From: Blastocladiella emersonii ATCC 22665
Lineage: Eukaryota > Blastocladiomycota > Blastocladiomycetes > Blastocladiales > Blastocladiaceae
NCBI GenBank assembly: GCA_025594325.1
Contig: JANHCV010000004.1
Span: forward strand, 1,550,001 to 1,614,000
Direction of reading: 5' to 3'
DNA length: 64,000 bases
In this document: positions 53,740 through 62,479 of the stretch, one piece after another
Position numbering within the stretch: the first letter of the stretch is position 1
Layout: the number at the start of each line of letters is the position of its first letter
The notes under the pieces: generated by a model
What the model was told of the DNA's origin: nothing
Databases searched by the model: none
What the model saw: only the letters and a program-made list of their open reading frames with translations
Translations under genes and position numbers: made by a program

Positions 53740-55464
53740 GGTGGTGGTGCAAGTGTGCAAGGGATGTCGTTGTCGTCGTCTAAGTCGGCTGCATCAAAGT
53801 CTGGGCGTGTGGGCGGGGAGAGAAGGAGGGCCGCCGGGCGCGTCGGCAGGTTGAGCGATCCTTCTTGTTGGCAGGCGGGAGACGGTGGAGCGCGACGCGT
53901 CGCACCACCCTGCGAGACGCGTCGGGGACGCGGTGCGAGACAAACGTGACTGCACCTCGGACGATCGTTTCAGCCCGGGGCTGACCCCGCGTGGGCCCGC
54001 TCGTCGGCGCCGACTCCCTCGATCAGGCAAAGGTCGCCGCCACGGCGCAGCCTTACGTCGCCACACGCGGCGGCGCCCTTACGGCGCTGATGAGCCGGTT
54101 CGGCCTGGGGCGCGCCGATCATCGGTGGAGATTGGAAGGGGAGTCAGCGGGGCCGGGTCGGGCTCGGCGACGTTCCGGGATGCGGGGGCAGCAGCGACCA
54201 TCAGAGCGACCATCCTTCCATCGATCCCTGCCTGAGCAGCCCTCCTCGACGTCACCCTTCGCCGACCGCCGTGACAAGCGCCGTCAACTGGTCGCCACTC
54301 GCTGCAACCTCCTCGCCCATCCCCGCCCGCGACGCCCTCGCCCATCACGCACCCGCGGCGACTCGTGCACTCGCCCTCCACCGCTCGGCCCTCACTCCCC
54401 GCCGCACGCGCGCTCCACCGCGAGCCACCCGCACGTTCGGACGGCCGCGCTGATCGGGTTCCTTGGCTGCGCCTGCCGTCTCGAGCGCCGCGGACCGCTC
54501 CGCTCGCGTGCCTGTTTGACGCTGCCGCTGCCGCTGCCGCGCGCGCGAGCGAGCGCTGCTTCAGCTCCGCGCACTCTCCTCCTCCTCCTCGAACCCGAAC
54601 CTCCGCCCGCCATCGCTGCGCAGCGCATCGCCTCGGCGGCTCGATCTGTCCCGCTCGCCGCCCAACAACGCCCGCCCGCCGCCGGCCCCACGCCGTCGCC
54701 GCCGTCGCTGCCACCGCCTGTCCGTCCCGGCGCTTGACGTAACGTAACTCTACGCAAGCATCCGGGCCATCTGCCGCCGGCCCAGCTCTCGCTACTGTAT
54801 CGTCTCCCTTCTCCTCCTCGTCCTCGCTCTCGGCCTCCGTCCGTCCTGAAACGCCGTCACCGACTGCAACAGCTCCGGCGGTCCCTGCTCTGGCCGCTCC
54901 CGCTCCCGCTCTCTCGTCTGCGCTCTCCCTCGGATCAGCATCAGCGATAGGGTGTGCGCGCTCCCCGCCCCTCTGCCCCGGCGATCCAACCTATAGACGG
55001 CCTCGGCCACGGGCGTGTCCCCAATTTTGATACCGTGGTACGCTTCCGCCGTGCTTCTGGACGGGCCAAGCCCGCCGCCCTGCATCGGGTCGCTGCCAGC
55101 GGCGAGCGACGTGCGGCGAGTCATGACTGCGTGCGGGTGCAGGTGCGGGCGTCGGGCGTGCTGCCTGCTCCGCCTCACCCTGTCCGCCATGGTCGCCGTC
55201 GTCGCGCCGTCGCCGACCTCCTCGCCCCCATGTGCTGACCGCGACCGCCCATCCATGTGCATTCGCTTCCATTCCCGTAGCTCCATAGACGACGTGCGCG
55301 AGGAGCAAGCGTTGCTACCGCCGCCAACCGCCGCGATACACCCGTCCCCGACCACGTCGACGAGAACGGCAACCGGGCTCCCTCTGCCGCCCCGTGCCCA
55401 TCATCAGCACCGAGATAGACCTAGACGATCCGCGCTCTCCATCGCGCCCCCTATCACCGCCGCC
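53740..55464. promoter_or_regulatory. Long divergent upstream region with MluI boxes
   Basis: 1.7 kb between the outward starts of the disordered protein and the membrane protein. ACGCGT at 53895-53900 and 53917-53922, in GCGACGCGTCGC and GAGACGCGTCGG. The 3' half is CT-rich and probably 5' UTR of the downstream gene. ORFs here are frame shadows without domains. Confidence 0.4.
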
Positions 55465-58400
55465 ATGTATCCGTCCGCATCGCCAACACCACGGAGAAGA
55501 AGAGGCAGCGTCGCCCTCACGGCTCTCCTCGCCTTCCTCGTCGTCGCCCTGCTCCACGCGACCACGGCCGCCGCCGCCATGGCCCCCGCCGCCGCCGCTG
55601 ATCCGCCCGCGGGCCTGCTGCTCGCCAAGCGCTCGCCCATCCCGTCGCCGCGCCGCGTCATCGACGCCGTCGGCCGCGCGCTCGCTAGCCGTCCCGACGA
55701 CGAGCTCGATATCGTCGCCAACCGCGTCGCGGACGACGCCGAGAACGCCGACGACCCGTTGTGGACCCCCGTCGCCGCCGTCCCTGCGCGCGCCGCCCGC
55801 GACGGCGATGCGCCCTCGTCCTCGCCCACGCCCACGGACGCGTCGGCCATCGTCACCAGCAAGGCAGGGCGCGACCCCGACGCGCCGACGCCGGCACCTG
55901 CGCCCACGACGGCTGACTCGTCGTCGCGCCCTGCCTTGCCGAGCGCGTCGCCGACCAGCCCGTCATTGGCCCCCGTCGTCACGTCCACGCACGCCGCCAA
56001 CGCGACGCTGGCCGCGGCAGCGGGCACCGCGGCCAACGCGACCGTGCTTCCACTCACGCCCGCCCCGCCAACGGCCGGCCGCGCCTCGACCAAGTCGCAC
56101 GAGAACGCCAAGGTCCCGACCACCTCGCTCCCGAAGCCCGCCGCGGGTAACCGCGCGCAGCGCACGCCATCCGCGAGCGGCGCGGCCGAGGAAGACGGCA
56201 CCGTGGGCGCGGCCGCCTCGGGCTCGCAGAGCGGCGAGACGGCCACGGCGTTCGCGCCACAGAGCCCGAGCGCGACCGTCGTGGTCTCGGCCATCGGCAC
56301 CATGCTCGTGGTCATGGGCAGCGCCGCCGTCGTCGCCGTGCGCCGGTCCGCCCGCGGCGCCGCCATGTACGGCAAGGGCGCCGACCTCGTCGACCGCCTC
56401 GTCGCCCTCGAGCGCGAGCCCGTCTGGCTGCACCGCCTCGTCCAGGACGGCCGCCACGCGCCGCCACCGCACGGCGTCGCGCCTATCGATATGGTCGTCG
56501 CGGAGCTGCTCAAGGTGCCCGTGTCCCAGCTCCCCGTCCTCCGCGCCGAGGCGCGCCGGCGCCAGGTCGCGTCTGCGGCTGCTGGCTCGCGCAACGCGAC
56601 CAACAACCGCAGCAGCCTGCTCCGCCGCGTCCTCAACCCCGTCTGGGGCGTCACCAACTCGATTGCACCGACCAACGCCGCGGTCCCCGAAAAGTCGGTG
56701 CCGATCCCGCTCGTCACCCTCAACTCGGCGCCCGGACCCGCCCCGAAGTCCACCACCAACTCGCCGCCGCGGTCCGCCGGCCCACCACCCGTTCTCGCGC
56801 GCAACGGGCCTGTCCCGCCGGCCCTCGCGCCCATCGAGCTCGCCAACCTGCGCCGCCGCCGCTCGCTCGCGTCCACGGTCCTCCTCGCGTCGCAGGCATC
56901 GCAGGCCTCGGCCAACCACCTCGCTGCTGTTCCCTCCTCGCCCGTCTCGCCACCACCACCACAACCTGCCACCGGCGCTGCCGCTGGTGACGCGGTCCCC
57001 GCCGGCCGCCCGTCCATTGAGCGCCGCCTGTGGCGCGCGTGGCGCAACGTCAAGCTCGCCACCAACCCGAACGCGGCCGGCCGCGACGACTCGTGGTCCC
57101 CGTCGCGCTCGCGGTCGCGGTCTCGCACGCGCCGGGCGTCGCTTGCGTCCACGACCGAGGAGATGGACTCCGTCGCCGACGCCGACAACGCCGAGCCGGC
57201 TGCGTTCGATATGCGCGGCGACCCGATGTGGGCGCTCGACGATGACGCGCCGCCCGTCCCGCGCCTCGCCCGCACGCCCGCCCCTGCCCCCGCGCCTGCT
57301 CCGCAGCCCGTGTTCTACCACCGGCCCATGGGCGCGATGCGCGTTGGCTCGGACCGCGGGTCCATGGACACGGAGGTCTCGGAGACGTACAAGCAGGCGC
57401 AGGCGCAGCAGATCCAGCACCAGCTACTGCGGCACCGCGCGTCCATGCCGCTCGGCCCGCGCACGCCGCCGTCGCCGCCGCTCGGCGACGACCCGAACGT
57501 CGTGCTCGCCGAGTACGGGCCCGTGCGCCTCGACCGCGGCGGCGGCGGGGCTGCCGATTTCTGGCCCAACGGCCGCCAGCGGTCGCGGTCCCTGCCCAGC
57601 GGGATGCTCCGGTACGCCGCGTACGCCGCCCGCATGAAGGCTAGCCGGCCGCAGCCGCCGCAGCACGCCGAGGCGTGTATCCACCACCCGTCGCATCCGC
57701 AGGCGGCGGCTGAAGCGGCGGCCGAAGCGGCCGCGGCCGACGAGCGCGAGGTCGTGGACGGCGACGGGTTCGTGATCCGCGCGCCCATCTACCGTCTCCC
57801 GGGCCGCCGCCCGCCGCAGCTGTCGGTCAGCAGCCTGCACCACCGCCGCGGCAGCGCGAGCACGGGCGGCGCGCAGACCGAGGTGACGTCGCCCGTCGCG
57901 CCGACGACGCGCCGTGCGCCCGCGGCCATCGCCATCGACACCACGGCGACCGCGCGCCGCCGGTCCCTGTCCTTTTCCGCGGCCATGTCGGGCCTCGCGG
58001 CCGTCGACCCGGACGCCGATACCGACGTCGAGCAGCTGTCGAGCATCGCCATCGACCGCGCGTCGCCCCTGTCCCCGCGCTCGCCGCGGTCGCGCACCCA
58101 CTCGCGGACCACCAGCACCGCGTCGTCGGGCGTGTTCCCGGGAGCCGCGCACCAGCGCCGCCGGTCCGCCCTGTGGAACGCGACCAACGCGCTCCTGCTC
58201 CCGCCCGCCCCGCCGATGCACCCCGAGATCGCGCCAGCGGTCGAAGCAGCGGTCGATCTCGCCGGCGTGTTCCCGCGCCGACGCACGTCCGGCGTCTCGG
58301 CGGATCTGTCGAGCGTGATCGTCGTCCTCGACGCGGACCAGTCGACCATGATGATGGCGCTGCCCGAGGACGCGTACGACTCGGACGACGACGACGCGGC

Positions 58401-58677
58401 GACTGAGACGTCGGACGTCGAGTGCGACGCGTGCAACCACCACCAGGAGTTGCCGCCGCGGTCCGGCGCGCGGTCGCCCGCGACGCTCGAGCTCGACGAC
58501 GACGAGGAGGAGGTCGAGTGGACGGCTCACCAACACCACTACCACCCGCAGCACGCGGCGGCGACGGGGGTGCCGCGGTCCATGTCCCTCTCCCCGCCGC
58601 CCGTCGTGGCGCGAACGCTCCCGCTCTCGGCGCTGTCGCCGCGGAGGGTCGATGGCGAGGATGGCTTTCAGTTTTGA
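55465..58677 (+). CDS. Large single-pass membrane protein, unknown family
   Basis: The frame is open far upstream, but ATG 55465 follows GCCGCC and begins a good signal peptide: basic PTPRRRRGS, then a hydrophobic core VALTALLAFLVVALLHATTA ending at an Ala-rich site. From there the protein is 1,070 aa. Residues ~40-265 are Ala/Pro/Thr/Ser-rich and, by the signal peptide, extracytoplasmic. A membrane segment VVVSAIGTMLVVMGSAAVVA (about 271-292) is followed by RRSARG. Just inside is a conserved-looking segment LVDRLVALEREPVWLHRLVQ and IDMVVAELLKVPVSQLPVL. The remaining ~700 residues are Ser/Arg/Pro-rich with RS-like runs and acidic Asp stretches. No known domain. A cell-surface sensor with a disordered cytosolic tail is a plausible guess. 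Confidence 0.75.
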   Translation: MYPSASPTPRRRRGSVALTALLAFLVVALLHATTAAAAMAPAAAADPPAGLLLAKRSPIPSPRRVIDAVGRALASRPDDELDIVANRVADDAENADDPLWTPVAAVPARAARDGDAPSSSPTPTDASAIVTSKAGRDPDAPTPAPAPTTADSSSRPALPSASPTSPSLAPVVTSTHAANATLAAAAGTAANATVLPLTPAPPTAGRASTKSHENAKVPTTSLPKPAAGNRAQRTPSASGAAEEDGTVGAAASGSQSGETATAFAPQSPSATVVVSAIGTMLVVMGSAAVVAVRRSARGAAMYGKGADLVDRLVALEREPVWLHRLVQDGRHAPPPHGVAPIDMVVAELLKVPVSQLPVLRAEARRRQVASAAAGSRNATNNRSSLLRRVLNPVWGVTNSIAPTNAAVPEKSVPIPLVTLNSAPGPAPKSTTNSPPRSAGPPPVLARNGPVPPALAPIELANLRRRRSLASTVLLASQASQASANHLAAVPSSPVSPPPPQPATGAAAGDAVPAGRPSIERRLWRAWRNVKLATNPNAAGRDDSWSPSRSRSRSRTRRASLASTTEEMDSVADADNAEPAAFDMRGDPMWALDDDAPPVPRLARTPAPAPAPAPQPVFYHRPMGAMRVGSDRGSMDTEVSETYKQAQAQQIQHQLLRHRASMPLGPRTPPSPPLGDDPNVVLAEYGPVRLDRGGGGAADFWPNGRQRSRSLPSGMLRYAAYAARMKASRPQPPQHAEACIHHPSHPQAAAEAAAEAAAADEREVVDGDGFVIRAPIYRLPGRRPPQLSVSSLHHRRGSASTGGAQTEVTSPVAPTTRRAPAAIAIDTTATARRRSLSFSAAMSGLAAVDPDADTDVEQLSSIAIDRASPLSPRSPRSRTHSRTTSTASSGVFPGAAHQRRRSALWNATNALLLPPAPPMHPEIAPAVEAAVDLAGVFPRRRTSGVSADLSSVIVVLDADQSTMMMALPEDAYDSDDDDAATETSDVECDACNHHQELPPRSGARSPATLELDDDEEEVEWTAHQHHYHPQHAAATGVPRSMSLSPPPVVARTLPLSALSPRRVDGEDGFQF

Positions 58678-59049
58678 TCAAGCATATAACTCAGTTTTGC
58701 GTCCCCTGTTTTGATTGGCGGGCAGCGGAGGAAAGCGGACGTGGCCATCGTGACCGTGGCCGTGGCCATGGCCATGGCTGCCGCTTGAGGCGGCCAAAGC
58801 GGCTGCGACCGACATGCAATGTTCGCTCAAACGCTTTTGCAGAAGTATTGGCACCCGACGGACTACGAGCGGCTGTGAACGGAGGATTGTAAATACATGG
58901 AGGGAGGGGATCTAATGGCACAGACCAGTCTTCGGCCACGGCCACGGTCCTCGCGACACGCGAACGAACGAGCATCGTACATTTCTGGCTGACCCGAATG
59001 GGGTGGTTGAGGTGGCTGGACCACTGCCGCCCAATTGGGAACTTGATCC
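58678..59049. other. 3' flank of the membrane gene, no gene seen
   Basis: This stretch follows the stop at 58677. Nothing was recognised except a CCATGGCCATGG-like simple stretch near 58760. Confidence 0.4.
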
Positions 59050-59150
59050 AAGTCGGGACGGGCAGGTTCAATCGGACCCCGGAGGCCCGATTGGACCTCG
59101 CCAGGTTCAATTGAAACTCGGCCTCACAACCAACCCAATCGGGTTTCCTG
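59050..59150. repeat. Degenerate minisatellite, left array
   Basis: Roughly 20-bp units related to CAATCGGGTC plus a spacer ending AGGTT or GGCCC. Examples begin at 59050 (AAGTCGGGAC), 59069 (CAATCGGACC) and 59136 (CAATCGGGTT). Strongly degenerate. Confidence 0.5.
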
Positions 59151-59249
59151 CACTAAGCGCGTTTTTCACGCTGCAAAAAATCAGCTCCTCGAAATACAGC
59201 TAGCAAATCGAAAAGAAAGAGAAATTGATCAGAGAAAGACACTCGAATT

Positions 59250-60320
59250 CAATGCATCACCCAACAAACGCAGATCGCCTGCTCCGGCCATTCGCGTACT
59301 CCTCGCGCAGCTCGCGCGTGCGCTTGAGGCGCGCCCGCGACCACGACCGCGACCGCGACCTCCGACTTGGCGTCGCGCTGGGGCCCGCGACCTTGGCAAC
59401 ATGACGTTCTCGCGTCGAACATGACGACCTCGTGCGAGAGGAACTCGGCCTCGCGCAGCGTCTTGAACTCGATGTCGGGCGGGCAGTTGCAGGGCGGAAC
59501 GGGAACGGTTTTGTTGAGCTTGGCCATGAACTCGGCGGCCGCAACCTTGTTCTTGCAGGTCGCCGTCTTCTCCACGACCGCAATCTCGGGGTTTCGGGTC
59601 CAGGACTAGATGACCCGTCGCCGGCGGCCTCGATCATCGTGGCGCGGCCACCGACGTGGTCCTCGTAGCACGGGTGCGGCCCGAGTATAACACGGGCGTG
59701 GCGTGGTGGTAGCCCTTGGACGCGCATGCGCGTGCGAGTTGTGGAAGATGCGGTCGACCACGACGCAGACCTCGTACAGGACGCGCACCACCAGCTTGAC
59801 GTCAGTGGCGGCGGGCACGAGCTCGCCGTCCGTGTCGAAGACGACGTGGTGGTAGAAGTGCTCGAACCACGGGAGCATGGTGCCTAGCAGTCGCGGGGAT
59901 GAGAGGTCAGTCGAGAAGTACGCGTTTCGACACCGCGGGCAAGCGTATCGCGTACGTCGACGACGTGTAAAGCCGGACGAGCGGGCGGCGATGCCGCGGG
60001 TCACGCTGGGGACGCCCCGAGAGCGTGGTCTTGTCGCACACGTTAGGGCAGAAGCCGCGTCGCGATCAAAGCCTAGACGGCGTCGGGACGATGCAGCGCT
60101 GTCAGCGCGGTGCTCACGGAGCGCGAGGACGGCCAGGCTGACGCATACGCTTCCAGAACCGTGGGGGAGAGCGAGCGGATGGTTGCCGAGGGTCTTGAGG
60201 CGGTGGCCGAGCGTGGTGATGCCGGCGAGGCCGGGCGGGAACTTGAGGACCGCGAGCGCGAGCGCGACGGGGAGGAGACGGAGCGTCACGGACGCGCGAC
60301 ACTGTCCGCCATGGTGAGGA
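59250..60320 (-). pseudogene. Coding-like minus-strand debris, probably a decayed gene
   Basis: Minus-strand pieces read as protein but in different frames. One is near 60300-59890 (LPVALALAVLKFPPGLAGIT). Another is MLPWFEHFYHHVVFDTDGEL to VVRVLYEVCVVVDRIFHNSH (59880-59740). A third is IAVVEKTATCKNKVAAAEFM, then VPPCNCPPDIEFKTLREAEF (59590-59440). Cys spacing suggests a secreted or lumenal protein. Some breaks could be introns: CTGCTAG just before the MLPW segment is a plausible acceptor. Others look like frameshifts. Family not recognised. Confidence 0.35.
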
Positions 60321-60619
60321 AGATGGGCAGGGATCGGGTGGTGGTCGGGTGGTGGATCGCCAGGGCGTCGTGCTGCGTGAGGGCGGATGGAAGAGCGGGC
60401 TGCGCGGGGTGGCGGGCGGGCGCTCAAGTGAGGGCGAGCCGGTGGCGTCGATCGGCGCGAGCGAAACGCAGGTGCGCCGACGTCACCGGGGCCCATGTGA
60501 CTGGTTGACGGGGCCTCTGCCGCTCGACCGCCGCTCGAAAAAACGCGAAGTCCCGAGAGTGGGCCGCTCCCGCTCTCTCCCCCGCTCGCTGTTGCCGGCG
60601 CCCCATGAAGCTTTACCCA

Positions 60620-61970
60620 CTACCGCCGGCCGCCACCTCTTCGCTCGAGCTCGGCCTGCGTGCCCGCTTGCTCGCGACCGAGTAGGCGCGCCCGCTGCAC
60701 CACGCTGCCGCCGTCACGGTCTCGTTCGGGTCCCGCGACGAGCTGCACCTGGACCCGCGGCTCGAGCACGACAACATCATACACCCCACCTCCCTCCCCG
60801 CCGAAGGTTCGCCGCATCTGACCCGCGAAACAGCGTCGCCGCGGCGCGTGGAGCGCGACCCTGCAGACGCTGCGCGCTGAGCGCGACATGCGCAAGCGTG
60901 ACCCGCCGTCGCGCAAATCGGTCGTGGAGTCCCTCACCTACTACGCGTCGCCGGCGCTGCCCTTCTCCTCGCCCTTTCGCCGCTCGCAGTCCGAGTCCAT
61001 CACCGTCAAGGCCACGATCTACCCGGTGTTTGTCAACGTGGTCGCCGTCGGCCTGTGCACCATGAAGACCATCGCCGTCGTTGAGTCGCTCCTCGCCATC
61101 ATGCGCGCCTTCGCCGACTTCGTGGCCCTCGTCCGCCTGCCCGTGCTCACGCACGAGTGGCTCGAGACTCCGCAGCTGTACTAGCATTTCGAGATTGTGC
61201 AGCCCGAGGCCGACGTGTATTTCGGCAGGCCCGCCAGTGGCGGCGGCGGTCTGGCGAGTCGGGTGGCGCGACGAACGACGGCGGCGGCGACAGGGAGTGG
61301 GGCGACAGACCTCGCCGCTCGCTGCCCACGCGCTCGTCGACCTGGCCGTGTTCCGCCCCGACCTGCTCACGTCCATCTTCCACGTGTACTCGCACGTGCT
61401 CACCTCGCGCGCGCCGCGTCGACCACCGCCTCGTCCCGATCTCGTCGCTGTCCGCCTCTCCTCGTGTGTGGCTCCGCGGCTACGGCGCGCGACGGCGACC
61501 GCGACCTTTTGCCCAACGTGACCATCGGCGTCTTCAAGCAGGCCAAGATCGCCATGACGTGGGCGGCGCTGCTTTGGCGCCCAATCGAGCAGGTCGCGCA
61601 CGCGCGGCAGAAGTTGTAACACGGTCGCGTGGCCCGCAATGGCGTGCTCTGCACGACCGTGACCGACGACGGCCGGAATCCCCACCGCATCGGCCACCTG
61701 GTGCAGTTCGTCAAGTGCCGGTACGACGGCGGTCGCGCGCGCGAGCTCGCCGTGATCCGACACGCTCGTGGTCGACTGCCGCTGGCTGCAGCGAGACGGG
61801 CGTCGTCGTGCGCACGCGGATGGGCGAGTCAACTCCAACCCCGCGCGCGGCCGCGCAATCATCAACATCAGCTCAATCGTCGCCGTCCTCAACCTGATAC
61901 TCGGCCCGCACTACACGAAGCGGACTCGCACGCGTTCATTCTGTTCCGCGGCTGCAGTTCGCTAGGATTT
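60620..61970 (+). pseudogene. Coding-like plus-strand debris, probably a decayed gene
   Basis: Plus-strand segments look protein-like but change frame repeatedly. SRDELHLDPRLEHDNIIHPT is near 60735-60795. A longer piece from 60888 (MRKRDPPSRKSVVESLTYYA) continues through VKATIYPVFVNVVAVGLCTM and LVRLPVLTHEWLETPQLY to a stop at 61184. Then LAAHALVDLAVFRPDLLTSI (61320-61380) and PNVTIGVFKQAKIAMTWAAL (61510-61570) follow in other frames. Simple introns did not repair it. Family unknown; an intact homologue elsewhere would settle it. Confidence 0.35.
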
Positions 61971-62201
61971 CAGATTCTTGCGCTGGCGTACCTGTATATA
62001 TCTCGAGCTCGTTCGCTTCTCCTCATTATTACACCGTCTCTCCTCAGATAGCGCTCCCTTTCAGGGAGCACTTTCCTCCTTGATCGAGCGTTTCGGGCCG
62101 CGAATCCATCAATTTAATTCTTGAGGTGGAATTTGAGCTCATCGATTTACGTGTCTAAGTCTTCGAGTCCGGGGCTGACCCCATTTAATTTATTTCCATG
62201 A

Positions 62202-62310
62202 GGAATCGGGTCACCTCAGGCGCGGTCGGGTATAGCCAGGCCCAGTCGGGTCAGGCTGCAGGTCCAATCGGGTCTGCTGCGAGCTCCAATCGGCTAGCCT
62301 GGTTCCAGCG
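62202..62310. repeat. Degenerate minisatellite, right array
   Basis: About five units of 20-22 bp, each starting with a variant of CAATCGGGTC: GAATCGGGTC, CGGTCGGGTA, CAGTCGGGTC, CAATCGGGTC, CAATCGGCTA. The core word is shared with the left array at 59050-59150. Confidence 0.6.
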
Positions 62311-62479
62311 CCGAAATGGCGTTTCACGATGGATGGCCGAGTCGGCGGCGTGCGCTTTCATGGCGATCACAACTCAAGTTGACGACGGGAAGACTCATGC
62401 AGACCGAGACAAAGAGGATGTGTTGAAGGGGAATGCGCGAATGTATCAGAATCTACCACACACACGATCGACAACCACT

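Noticed and set aside
55015-55464. N-terminal extension of the 1,070-aa membrane protein
   Set aside because: The frame is open, but ATG 55465 has better context and is followed directly by a signal peptide, which an extension would bury.
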